Shown here: in pieces, positions 9,428 to 17,648 of the stretch | Layout of the letters: every line of letters starts with the position of its first letter | Numbering within the stretch: position 1 is the stretch's first letter | From: Salinimicrobium tongyeongense | GTDB taxonomy: Bacteria; Bacteroidota; Bacteroidia; Flavobacteriales; Flavobacteriaceae | DNA: 64,000 nt | Direction of reading: 5' to 3' | Assembly (NCBI RefSeq): GCF_026109735.1 | Contig: NZ_CP069620.1 | Location: forward strand, 620,001 to 684,000 | The notes under the pieces: generated by a model | Databases searched by the model: none | Seen by the model: the letters and a program-made list of their open reading frames with translations, nothing else | What the model was told of the DNA's origin: nothing | Program-made: the position numbers and the translations under genes

Positions 9428-11863
9428 TTATCTACTATTCTGCATCGTTTCTAGAAGTTCTAATGAGAAGTTATCCTTCGCCTGAACATAACAAACCTTT
9501 GGTATTATTTCTGCCCCCAATTTGCGTTTCTCAAAGGCAGCGGTTAAACCAAAATCGATCTTTTTATAACCTAAATTTTTCGCTCTTGTAATTGTGCGAT
9601 AAAGTAGTTGCCTATAAACATTAAATTCTCGGGCGTATTGATAATCCATTCCAATGAACTCTGGAACATAAGTCATTTCCAAATTTTTATAGCAAAACAT
9701 CACCCCTACGAGTTCCACAGAATTATTTTCAGTCCACTCCTTCTTTAGATATAATAAGAGGAACTCCCAATTTGGATCCTCATTCATGCTACGGAAAAGC
9801 TTCTCGGGAAAAGAAAAGGTGTTTAGCCCCGGATTATTCTGCCTCACGTTTTCATAAAGCACCTGCAACTTTGGAAGTATATCCTGCTGAACATTTTGAC
9901 AAACCGTCAATTCAAACTTATCCTCAAAAGCAGCTATGTCTTTTCCAAAGTGTCTTCTGGATCGTCGTGAAAGTGTGGACTGGAAATCTTCAGGTGTGTC
10001 CCAATTGAAATTTTTATATACACTGGATTCGGGCATATTCACCTTTACAAAGCCGTGATCATGAAAAATTCCATTGTAGGGAGTATCCGATGGGAAATCC
10101 CGAAGTACTATCATAGAACTATTGTAGTTCTCGTGATCTACGTTTTCCAGGATGTCAATAAAAACCTTCCAAACTTTTAAAAGATTCGGATGTGATTCGT
10201 TAATATAAATGTGATCGCCTTCAGTAAAAATGGAACCGGTACTTAGAACCTGAGATGTCAGAAAATAAGCTCCCATAGTTTTTCTCTGTTCTTCAACTTT
10301 GAGAGAAGTAGAAGCAGGTGCCAACAAATCGTCTTTCCAAAGTGCATGGCTTAAGCTGCTGGCCAGAATTGGCTCATCATTCTCATCTTTGATTATTAAA
10401 TACTTAAAATCCCAGTTGTGTTCTTTTTTACTGTTACCCCTAAAAACATTCTCCAAAAAGAGTTGTCCATCCCAGTCGAGAATCCCTTTTCCTTTAAACA
10501 TCCTGTTCCACTCCTCCTTTTCAATTTTTTCTATTGAATCTTCTATAAGAATTTTGAAGTCATGGGGTACTAACTGCTTTTCTTCTTCCTTTACTTTTTC
10601 TGTAGGCATTTTAAAAGCCTTTCTTACTTTAAGAAGTGAAGCACCCGTCTCTTCCAATGCTGCAGTATAATGATATTCCATCGCTTCAACCAGGCCTTTT
10701 ATATCACTGGCCTTATTGTGACGAGAAATGGTAATTCTTACCCCGGTGTTTTTTACGGGCACAGCAGGATAAATTCCCAGGTTTACATAAAAACCTTCCT
10801 TGAGTAAACGTTGGACAAAATTATATCCTGAGATGGGCATTCCTGTCCCGATGTAAAAAACAGGAGAATTATTCCTATCTATAAGCGGTAATTCCGTTTG
10901 GTCCAGAAGATGATTAAAATAATTAATTCTTGCCTGCAGCTCGGCCTGAAGAGAGTAAATTTCAGTAGACAGATGGATATCAGCAGAAGCAATGGCAGCT
11001 CCCACAGATGCAGGTTCTAGTTGCGCAGAAAATGTAAGAGGACCGCCAAAGGTCTTTATCTTATTATGTAATCTTTTGTCTGAACAAACGGCAACTGCCC
11101 CACTGGCACCAAAGGTTTTACTAAGCGTTCCCACCAGTAACACATTTTTGGGCAGCTCATTTAAGATGCTTGAAACATATCCTGTACCATTTTCTCCATT
11201 CCAGCTCATCCCATGCACATCATCAAAATAAAAGTGTAACTGAGGATATTTGTTTGCCAATTGCATCAGTTGTTCAATCGGTGCAAAATCTCCGTACATA
11301 GAATAAACCCCATCAGCCATATACCAAATCTTACTGCATTTTCCAATTAGTGCCTTTATCTTGTCTTCAAGCATATCCAGATTGTTATGTCTGATCATTT
11401 CTACAGGTACGCCCCTGGTCTTTAGAAGTTGTGTAGCATTCTGCACACTCCAATGTACCTGATGATCCAGGATCACCCCATCTTCATCTCGGACTGCAGT
11501 TGGTATTACAGCTAAATGTCCAAGTGTACTATTTTTAGTAATAATCACTGGTTGTCCATACATCTGGCCAACCTTTTCCTCAAGGGTCGCGTAAAGGGGA
11601 TGAGAAATATAGCTTTTGGATAGAGGAAACTGCGTACCATACCTTCTGATAGCGTCAATAGCTGCCTCTTTTAACCGAGGGTCCTGTTCTAATCCCAGGT
11701 ATCCAGTTGTTCCAAAATGATAATGCTGTTTGCCGCTGATCTGGATGGTCCTACCGGAAAATACATTACCATCTGAATGAAGGTGTAGCACGCCAGCTTT
11801 CTTTGCACTGGTAAAAACTTCATCAACCGTGTCTAGAAAATTATTCTGTTTGATCTTTGCCAT
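9428..11863 (-). CDS. Fusion of alpha-oxoamine-synthase-like PLP enzyme and GNAT-like acyltransferase region
   Basis: 811-residue two-part enzyme. Residues about 30-400 form a class I/II aminotransferase-fold PLP domain of the AONS/KBL/SPT type: the PLP-contacting DDVHG (D214-G218) and the Schiff-base lysine in GTLSKTFGASGA (K249) are present. Members of this family condense an amino acid with an acyl thioester. Residues about 440-811 resemble GNAT-type acyltransferases (for example FGKDIAAFEDKFEL and the C-terminal ARNLGYKKIDFGLTAAFEKRKLG). A product made by both halves, such as an N-acylated amino-ketone or a lipid head group, is inference. It is divergent from the 12170 gene across a 306-base region with a tandem repeat. 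Confidence 0.82.
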   Translation of the reverse strand: MAKIKQNNFLDTVDEVFTSAKKAGVLHLHSDGNVFSGRTIQISGKQHYHFGTTGYLGLEQDPRLKEAAIDAIRRYGTQFPLSKSYISHPLYATLEEKVGQMYGQPVIITKNSTLGHLAVIPTAVRDEDGVILDHQVHWSVQNATQLLKTRGVPVEMIRHNNLDMLEDKIKALIGKCSKIWYMADGVYSMYGDFAPIEQLMQLANKYPQLHFYFDDVHGMSWNGENGTGYVSSILNELPKNVLLVGTLSKTFGASGAVAVCSDKRLHNKIKTFGGPLTFSAQLEPASVGAAIASADIHLSTEIYSLQAELQARINYFNHLLDQTELPLIDRNNSPVFYIGTGMPISGYNFVQRLLKEGFYVNLGIYPAVPVKNTGVRITISRHNKASDIKGLVEAMEYHYTAALEETGASLLKVRKAFKMPTEKVKEEEKQLVPHDFKILIEDSIEKIEKEEWNRMFKGKGILDWDGQLFLENVFRGNSKKEHNWDFKYLIIKDENDEPILASSLSHALWKDDLLAPASTSLKVEEQRKTMGAYFLTSQVLSTGSIFTEGDHIYINESHPNLLKVWKVFIDILENVDHENYNSSMIVLRDFPSDTPYNGIFHDHGFVKVNMPESSVYKNFNWDTPEDFQSTLSRRSRRHFGKDIAAFEDKFELTVCQNVQQDILPKLQVLYENVRQNNPGLNTFSFPEKLFRSMNEDPNWEFLLLYLKKEWTENNSVELVGVMFCYKNLEMTYVPEFIGMDYQYAREFNVYRQLLYRTITRAKNLGYKKIDFGLTAAFEKRKLGAEIIPKVCYVQAKDNFSLELLETMQNSR

Positions 11864-11951
11864 TTTGGAGCTGTTTAAAATTATTTAGATGAAACTAAGT
11901 AATTTGAATTGAGCAAAGTACCTAATTCAGTTTTTAGCTATTAACAGAATC

Positions 11952-11984
11952 CTTTATAGGCAAGCACTTATACTTTATAGGCAA
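11952..11984. repeat. Two 12-bp direct repeats spaced 21 bp apart
   Basis: CTTTATAGGCAA occurs exactly at 11952-11963 and again at 11973-11984. The 21-base repeat distance places both copies on the same face of the helix, which suits a dimeric activator. Confidence 0.8.
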
Positions 11985-12108
11985 AATAAATTTAATCTTG
12001 CGGTGCCGAATTATTTTAATACTCTTAGAATAAATCAAACTCCCTCATTTACAACTACTTTCTAATTATCTCTATTAAATTTATTCATCAGGTTAGGTAA
12101 AAATGTTG

Positions 12109-12128
12109 AATGTCAATCAAGTGACATT
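12109..12128. promoter_or_regulatory. Inverted repeat upstream of the 12170 gene
   Basis: AATGTCA and TGACATT are separated by 6 bases and end 41 bases before the ATG at 12170. This is a plausible operator for a dimeric repressor or activator; no T-run follows closely enough to call a terminator with confidence. Confidence 0.4.
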
Positions 12129-12169
12129 ATTTTTTCCTTAACTTCAATGTTGGCTAAACTAGATTAATA

Positions 12170-12544
12170 ATGAACAAATCGCTCTCGAACGACTATGCAA
12201 CCTTTTGGGTTGATGATGGTATACTCCACTTTATCTACCATCCGGAAGTTGTTATAGATCTTTTCGCTGCAGAAAAGGTGGTGGCTGATCGATTAAAATG
12301 CCAGGAAGATAAATATTATCCTGTTTTCTGTGATACCCGTGGAATCAAAGATACAGACAAATCAGCAAGAGACTATTTAGCAAGGGAAGGATCAATTCTT
12401 ACTTCAGCAGTTGCTTTCCTGGTAAATCCCCCCATCTCTCAAGCCATCATTGATTTCTACGTTCGCACCAGTAAGCCCATAACCCCCACTAACATTTTTA
12501 CTGAAAAATACGACGCACTCAAATTCCTAAAAACCTATCGCTAA
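12170..12544 (+). CDS. Small STAS-like uncharacterised protein (DUF7793-like)
   Basis: 124-residue soluble protein with alternating beta/alpha character (FWVDDGILHFIYHPEVVIDL, then YYPVFCDTRGIKDTDKSARDYLA). It resembles small uncharacterised Bacteroidetes proteins with a STAS/SpoIIAA-like outline, which are often next to AraC-type regulators. No catalytic motif is visible. It lies 13 bases upstream of the AraC-family gene and is probably co-transcribed, so it may modulate that regulator. The family name is from memory and the fold call is inference. Confidence 0.6.
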   Translation: MNKSLSNDYATFWVDDGILHFIYHPEVVIDLFAAEKVVADRLKCQEDKYYPVFCDTRGIKDTDKSARDYLAREGSILTSAVAFLVNPPISQAIIDFYVRTSKPITPTNIFTEKYDALKFLKTYR

Positions 12545-12557
12545 ATTCATCTGGTAG

Positions 12558-13523
12558 ATGTACACCAAAACAGATAAAGAAAAGATTTCCAAGATCTGTC
12601 AAATGATTCTTGAGGTGGCTAGTGGAAATTTTTCTTACCGGATTGAACGCTCCCGCCACAATGACCAACTGGAAACAATAATAGTGCTTCTAAATATGAT
12701 GGCGGAAGAGATACGAGAGAGTTTTCATCATTTTGCGCTTATCAATCCCCACGAAACTTACAAGCAGATAGCTCAAATGACATTTATTCTGGATGATCAG
12801 TTCTGCGTTCGTAACTTTAACTCCTCAGCCCAGCAGCTCCTGGGGCTCCCATTCTCAAAACTGAGTGGAGCTCCCTTTGAAAAATTTTTAACCATCGACT
12901 CTGCCCAACAATGGAAAAAAGAAATTGAAGAAATCAAAAAACTCAATGAGTCACCTTATTACCAAACGCTTCGACTCTTTTTCTCCTCTAGTAATTCATT
13001 AACGGTGCCTGCTCTTTGCTCCATTTCGTCTCTTGTATTAAGGAAAGATGATCGAAAGTTATTTCTGGTAACTGCACTCCAGACAATTATCCAATCCAAA
13101 GAAAAGGAGGAAAATGTTCAACTGGCACTACAAAATCTTAAAACCAAGAGTTTAAAGAGTAACAAAAAGCAGCAGTATTCACTTTACCGGGAAGCGGATA
13201 AGAAAAAAATCCAGAAAATATATGATTATGTACTCAATAATCCTGAAAAACCCCTACCCTCTCTAAAAGAACTCGCTCTTGAACACGGCACGAATGAATT
13301 TAAACTAAAGATAGGCTTCAGGCAACTCTATAACACTTCAGTATTTCGTTTTCAAAAAGACCAAAGGCTTCAAAGGGCTCATAGCTTTATTTCAAACACA
13401 GATATTCCCCTCAGTCGAGTTGCAGAAATTTGCGGTTTTAAAAGTTTTCCTCATTTCTCAAAAATATTCAAAACGAAATACGGCTACAATCCAAGTGAGC
13501 TTAGAAATCAGAAAGTGGAATAA
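12558..13523 (+). CDS. AraC-family transcriptional regulator with PAS-like sensor domain
   Basis: 321-residue regulator. Residues about 65-190 resemble a PAS sensor (IDDQ-type start FILDDQFCVRNFNSSAQQLLGLP). The C-terminal about 100 residues form the double helix-turn-helix of AraC proteins (LKELALEHGTNEFKLKIGFR and the second motif SRVAEICGFKSFPHFSKIFK, then GYNPSELR). It follows the small STAS-like gene. Candidate targets are the neighbouring tandem repeats at 11952-11984 and the downstream MauE/DUF6520 genes, by position only. Confidence 0.88.
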   Translation: MYTKTDKEKISKICQMILEVASGNFSYRIERSRHNDQLETIIVLLNMMAEEIRESFHHFALINPHETYKQIAQMTFILDDQFCVRNFNSSAQQLLGLPFSKLSGAPFEKFLTIDSAQQWKKEIEEIKKLNESPYYQTLRLFFSSSNSLTVPALCSISSLVLRKDDRKLFLVTALQTIIQSKEKEENVQLALQNLKTKSLKSNKKQQYSLYREADKKKIQKIYDYVLNNPEKPLPSLKELALEHGTNEFKLKIGFRQLYNTSVFRFQKDQRLQRAHSFISNTDIPLSRVAEICGFKSFPHFSKIFKTKYGYNPSELRNQKVE

Positions 13524-13597
13524 ATACGCCGCCAACAAAATTCTATACCAGACTGTTAGATAATCCTTCCGAATTTTATCATGTAACGAAAAGTATC

Positions 13598-14080
13598 ATG
13601 GAAAAATTGGAGATGAACATTAAGCAATGGAAAAAGCGCATAGTATATGCTATTTCTTTGTTCTTTATTATTTTATTTACTTATGCGGCTACCAGTAAGC
13701 TTTTAATATTTAAATCGTTCCACTCGCAACTTGAGGAGTCACCCTTCATAAGTTCGATCTCTCTTCCTGTTGCGATTATTCTACCGGGAGTTCTACTCAT
13801 CATATCCTTTCTGTTGGTTATTCCCAGATTTAGAATAATCGCCTTCTACTTCTCTTTAGCGCTAATGATCATCTTCAACGTATATATAATTGGTGTTTTA
13901 AATTTTGCAGAATCTGTCCCCTGTTCCTGTGGCGGTGTGATAAAAGCGTTCTCCTGGAATGAACATTTAATTTTCAACACTGGATGTTCCTTATTGGCCC
14001 TTTTGGGTATTTCTCTCTCTTACGACCTGAAGACAGTTTATAGAAAATCTTCAACCAATGCGGTTGAAGTAAAAACATAA
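13598..14080 (+). CDS. MauE/DoxX-family redox-associated membrane protein
   Basis: 160-residue membrane protein with four predicted helices (about residues 15-30, 50-68, 76-98, 128-147). The conserved CSCGG (SVPCSCGGVIKAFSW) lies between helices three and four. MauE-like proteins are thought to help supply or handle disulfide/redox equivalents in the cell envelope. The next gene encodes a secreted small protein with two cysteines, so a role in maturing that product is possible but inferred. The ATG at 13598 was chosen because it is the first in frame; a second in-frame ATG lies five codons later. Confidence 0.82.
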   Translation: MEKLEMNIKQWKKRIVYAISLFFIILFTYAATSKLLIFKSFHSQLEESPFISSISLPVAIILPGVLLIISFLLVIPRFRIIAFYFSLALMIIFNVYIIGVLNFAESVPCSCGGVIKAFSWNEHLIFNTGCSLLALLGISLSYDLKTVYRKSSTNAVEVKT

Positions 14081-14084
14081 AAAT

Positions 14085-14100
14085 TTTTGTTGCAACAAAA
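14085..14100. promoter_or_regulatory. Perfect 16-bp palindrome before the DUF6520 gene
   Basis: TTTTGTTGCAACAAAA reads the same on both strands and lies 58 bases upstream of the ATG at 14158. A second hairpin (CTTCAACC-N5-GGTTGAAG, 14049-14069) sits just before, over the end of the MauE gene. They may be an operator or an RNA-processing element that sets the amount of the small secreted product. Confidence 0.4.
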
Positions 14101-14157
14101 GCAGGGAAAGCCGAAAACCTGATATACAGAGTAGGCAATCTTTAAATATTAGAAATC

Positions 14158-14427
14158 ATGAAAACTAAATTTTTATTACCAATGATCGCAATGATGTTTG
14201 CCATTGGAATTTCGTTTGCATCTGTAGAATCAAATGCTTCATCAGCAATCGGATTTATTCAAACCGATCAAGGCTGGGAACAGGTTGATGTGGGTTGTGA
14301 AACCGGTTCAAATACCTGTAGGATGTATTATTCAAGTGATCCCAGTAAAATATATGTGGTTCATGATGCACCAGGCGGAAGTCCCCTGAAATCGCCTAGT
14401 CCAAAACCTATTAAGGTTCTTGATTAA
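14158..14427 (+). CDS. DUF6520-family small secreted protein
   Basis: 89-residue product with an N-terminal signal sequence (KTKFLLPMIAMMFAIGISFA). The mature part has two cysteines in GCETGSNTC (C47 and C54) and ends in a Pro/Ser/Lys-rich tail. The start and the GC-TG-C pattern match the DUF6520 family, common next to MauE-like genes in Flavobacteriia. No function is established to my knowledge. Context (MauE-like neighbour, AraC regulator upstream, SusC/SusD/M16 operon on the other strand) suggests a secreted peptide with one disulfide. It ends just before a strong terminator. Confidence 0.8.
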   Translation: MKTKFLLPMIAMMFAIGISFASVESNASSAIGFIQTDQGWEQVDVGCETGSNTCRMYYSSDPSKIYVVHDAPGGSPLKSPSPKPIKVLD

Positions 14428-14442
14428 GTTGATGTGAAATTA

Positions 14443-14472
14443 GAACATCGAGGTTAAATAACCTCGATGTTC
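14443..14472 (+). terminator. Strong stem-loop terminator after the DUF6520 gene
   Basis: GAACATCGAGGTTA and its exact reverse complement form a 14-base stem with a 2-base spacer, starting 16 bases after the stop codon and followed by TTT. This would end the rightward AraC/MauE/DUF6520 transcripts. Confidence 0.8.
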
Positions 14473-14768
14473 TTTAAAATTTGTATACTCCACAATTCCT
14501 CCCCATTACAAGTTCAAACCTTTTGGAATCTAGAAAGTGTTTTTTCGCCAATTTCTGAATATCGGTAGGTATTACAGATTGAACAAATTTTACCTCATCA
14601 GATTCGGATTTAATTCCGAATCAGATTTCTCAAGAATAAAACACTGAATATTACACCCCGTGTATAGTCTTTTTGAAATTTGACTATTATGATCTAAATA
14701 AGGAGCACACTAACACCAAATGAAAAATATAATTTTACCTCACCAAAAGTATGTAGGATCTTATTGTT
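14473..14768. other. Intergenic spacer between convergent units, with a weaker hairpin
   Basis: About 296 bases with no supported gene. It contains a hairpin GATTCGGA-N6-TCCGAATC (14601-14622) that could help end the leftward SusC/SusD/M16 transcript, though no strong T-run follows on that strand. Confidence 0.45.
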
Positions 14769-17648
14769 TTAATCTATCTCACCTTTTGCCTCATCATAAG
14801 ATTCCGGAATAAAAATAAATTGTTGCAAATTTTCTTCACTTAAATATTTCTTGGCGGCAGTATTTATATCCTCTAAAGTTATAAAGTGCTTCATTATGGT
14901 GGTGTATTGAAGGACTTCCTGTTCTAGATCTTCGTGGCTCACCAATTTTTCCTTTAGATAATCCCGCCAAAAATTAAAAATTCCAAACTTACTTAGTCCG
15001 TTGCCAAAAGCGGCAGCTTCATCAGAGATGGCAGCGTCTAACCATGACTGGTCCACCCCAAATTCACGCAGTTTTCGAAATTCTTCAATGGCATTTTGGA
15101 TCATGTTTTCCTCATTACCCAATTCGCTATCGAACTTCATACTGAAGGAAAAAACACCATTCTTAATATCCATCCAGTCTCCACCAGTTATCGGCGAATA
15201 ACTGCCCTGTCGTAAGCGATTCCAAACTCTTTCATATAGAGCTTTTGTAAGGAGTCGAAGTTCGATTTGAGTCTTTACATCCCTACCAGCAGGAGTCGGG
15301 AAATAAAGTCGTACAAAGGCCTGATCAATATTCTTTGACTTAATCGTTTTGTTTATTCTTTTTAAAGGAAATTTATGAGTATCACTATTAACTGCTTTTT
15401 TACTACCTACCGGAAAGAGAGATAATTTCTCACTTAGTAGCGGTAATATTTCTTCAGTGTTGAAATCCCCCGTGATAATAAAGGTGTAACCCGATAAGTC
15501 TGAAAACCATCTTATATAGGCTGCAAAAACATCATCTAATTTTATGTTTTCTAAATCAGAAGTTCCTAGCACAGGAACCTTTGGATACCACACAGATTCT
15601 ATGTTATCCTTTAGAAAAAAATCAAAACGACTATTGGGTACATAACTTTTCAGGTGCTGGTCATGATCAACTTTTAAAGCGGTAAAGCCTTCCAGGCTTT
15701 TTCTAGGCTGATCAACGTAAAGAAACAGAAGGTTTAGAAGTTCATCAATATCCGCAACTTTACTTCTACCATGAATCCGCTGGTAATTGGCATCAGAAAA
15801 GAACATTAGCCTCATTTCCTTTTCTTGAAAGAATCTATCAATTTCAAATTTTGTGAAAGGCCCGGCACCTGCATATCCCATGTATTTCGGAACAATACTG
15901 GCAGCCAAATATTCTTTTCTATTGGAGGTTGGAATTTCATTAGGGCGAAAAGCATCTATGGTCACAAGACCTTTCTGGCGTTGAGAAGCTGGATTGGAAG
16001 ACTTTAATAAAACTCGTATTCCGTTCTGGAGCTCCACCGTTGATAAACCTATAAGATTATTTGAAATACTTTTAATCGGCTTATTCTCCTTTAATGGAAA
16101 CTGAATTACATCTTCCAAAGATTCAAGACCTTCTAAAGGTTCTATAGCCTTCACTTCCATAGTTTTTGTTTCCTTTAACCACTGTCGGAAAACCTTAAAT
16201 TTTGGAACACTTTGCCTTTCACCACTGAAAATTAGAAAATCAGTATTCTTATTGAGATCTCCGTAATCAAGTATGACATTCTGGATTTCTTGAAGATCTA
16301 TTTCGTCTAGGACATCTTTAATCAGATTCTCCTTCACCTCCGGGGCTAGAACTGCTTCTCCTTTTACAAAGTGGCGACGGTATGCTTCAGCCAGGTCGTG
16401 TGAGGAAACTGCTTGGCCAACAATCCTGTTTTGGACCTGTTCCTTGGCTTTTTGAAGTTCAGAAATACTAATGTGAGTGTGAATTTGTTTCCATGCAACT
16501 ACTGCCTCGACGAATTTCTTTTTAATTTGTTGCTGATTCTCAGTTCCGAATTCCACTGTCATTCGTGTTCCATTTATTTCCTTATTTCTTCCAAAACCTC
16601 CCAAACCAAAACTAAGTCTAAATTCCGAAAAAGGTGGGTTGAATTGTTGTTCTAACAGCGTACTCCTACTCTCAACAATTTCTTTATATAGCTGTTGCAT
16701 TATCCATATTTCAAAATCCTTCCTGGTTTTAAGGCCGAAGCTATTCGAGTTTAAGTGCTTAGAAATAATTTGCATCCGAAAATTAGAGTTGACAGTATCG
16801 TGGATTAATTCAAAAGTATTTTCTCCACTTAGTTCAACTCGTTGAGCATCTAATAATTTCTCCCCATTTTTAGGTTTCTTAGGCATTTTCAAGTCTGAGA
16901 ATAATCGCTTTACTTCTTTTTCCATGCTGTCAATATTAATATCACCTACTATAATTGCAGCTTCCAGATCAGGCCTATACCAATCCTCATAAAATTCTAT
17001 GAAAGCTTTCCGATTGAACAGTTCAACATTTTTTTTATGTTTTTGCTGATCATATAAGGCTTGACCTGTGTTCTTTAACACCTTTTCCTCGATGGTATTA
17101 TTCAACCACGCACCATAAACATCAGCTGTACGCATTTCCCCCAGTACGGCACCACGCTCAGCATCAACCACCGTCTGGGGGAACTCCAGATTCTGTGCCC
17201 AATCTCGTAATACTCTTAAACCTGTTTCGATTTCTTTATCCCCAGATGGTAACCTAGCCCAATAAAATGTGTGACTATTGCGGGTGCCCGCATGATTATA
17301 TCCTCCCATCTCCCAGAGATGTTCATCTAAATTTTGAAAATTTCTTGTTCTGATTGTACCCATATGTTCTATGAGATGGGAATATTCCAGCTGGTCATCA
17401 TTTTCATGAAAAAATCCACCCTTTACCACCAAATGAAATTCAACAGTTTTTTTGGGAATGTGGTGTCGACGAAGATAGTAGGTGAACCCATTGTCTAATT
17501 TACCGTATCGTACCGCCGTGTCCAATCGCTTTATTTTCTCCTGAATGATATTGTTGTCTTGACCTTTAGCCCCATAACCAATCAACAGTAATAGAAAAAA
17601 GAAATGAGTTTTAATTTTCATGATCTTAAGGGATTTAATAACCTTCAT
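14769..17648 (-). CDS. M16-family zinc metallopeptidase (insulinase/PqqL-like), secreted
   Basis: 959-residue peptidase with an N-terminal signal sequence (about residues 13-30, ending GAKGQ). The inverted zinc motif HxxEH is intact (H91-L-I-E94-H95), and the third ligand is probably E171 in RGAVLGEMR, 76 residues on, as usual for M16. Length fits the two-repeat M16 proteins (PqqL, pitrilysin). It overlaps the end of the SusD-like gene by 14 bases and is the last gene of the SusC-SusD-M16 operon. By analogy with FusA/FusC and YddB/PqqL pairs, the outer-membrane receptor would bring in a protein or peptide and this enzyme would cleave it in the periplasm. The substrate is unknown. Confidence 0.88.
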   Translation of the reverse strand: MKVIKSLKIMKIKTHFFFLLLLIGYGAKGQDNNIIQEKIKRLDTAVRYGKLDNGFTYYLRRHHIPKKTVEFHLVVKGGFFHENDDQLEYSHLIEHMGTIRTRNFQNLDEHLWEMGGYNHAGTRNSHTFYWARLPSGDKEIETGLRVLRDWAQNLEFPQTVVDAERGAVLGEMRTADVYGAWLNNTIEEKVLKNTGQALYDQQKHKKNVELFNRKAFIEFYEDWYRPDLEAAIIVGDINIDSMEKEVKRLFSDLKMPKKPKNGEKLLDAQRVELSGENTFELIHDTVNSNFRMQIISKHLNSNSFGLKTRKDFEIWIMQQLYKEIVESRSTLLEQQFNPPFSEFRLSFGLGGFGRNKEINGTRMTVEFGTENQQQIKKKFVEAVVAWKQIHTHISISELQKAKEQVQNRIVGQAVSSHDLAEAYRRHFVKGEAVLAPEVKENLIKDVLDEIDLQEIQNVILDYGDLNKNTDFLIFSGERQSVPKFKVFRQWLKETKTMEVKAIEPLEGLESLEDVIQFPLKENKPIKSISNNLIGLSTVELQNGIRVLLKSSNPASQRQKGLVTIDAFRPNEIPTSNRKEYLAASIVPKYMGYAGAGPFTKFEIDRFFQEKEMRLMFFSDANYQRIHGRSKVADIDELLNLLFLYVDQPRKSLEGFTALKVDHDQHLKSYVPNSRFDFFLKDNIESVWYPKVPVLGTSDLENIKLDDVFAAYIRWFSDLSGYTFIITGDFNTEEILPLLSEKLSLFPVGSKKAVNSDTHKFPLKRINKTIKSKNIDQAFVRLYFPTPAGRDVKTQIELRLLTKALYERVWNRLRQGSYSPITGGDWMDIKNGVFSFSMKFDSELGNEENMIQNAIEEFRKLREFGVDQSWLDAAISDEAAAFGNGLSKFGIFNFWRDYLKEKLVSHEDLEQEVLQYTTIMKHFITLEDINTAAKKYLSEENLQQFIFIPESYDEAKGEID

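Larger units (their letters stand above)
11864..12169. promoter_or_regulatory. Divergent promoter region with tandem operator-like repeats
   Basis: 306 bases between the divergent PLP/GNAT fusion gene and the 12170 gene. It is AT-rich and carries two exact 12-base copies of CTTTATAGGCAA (11952-11963 and 11973-11984), with starts 21 bases apart, i.e. two helical turns. Nearer the rightward gene is an inverted repeat AATGTCA-N6-TGACATT (12109-12128). Both look like protein-binding sites. The AraC-type regulator encoded at 12558 is a natural candidate to bind the direct repeats, since AraC proteins often use direct repeats spaced this way; that link is inference. Confidence 0.5.
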
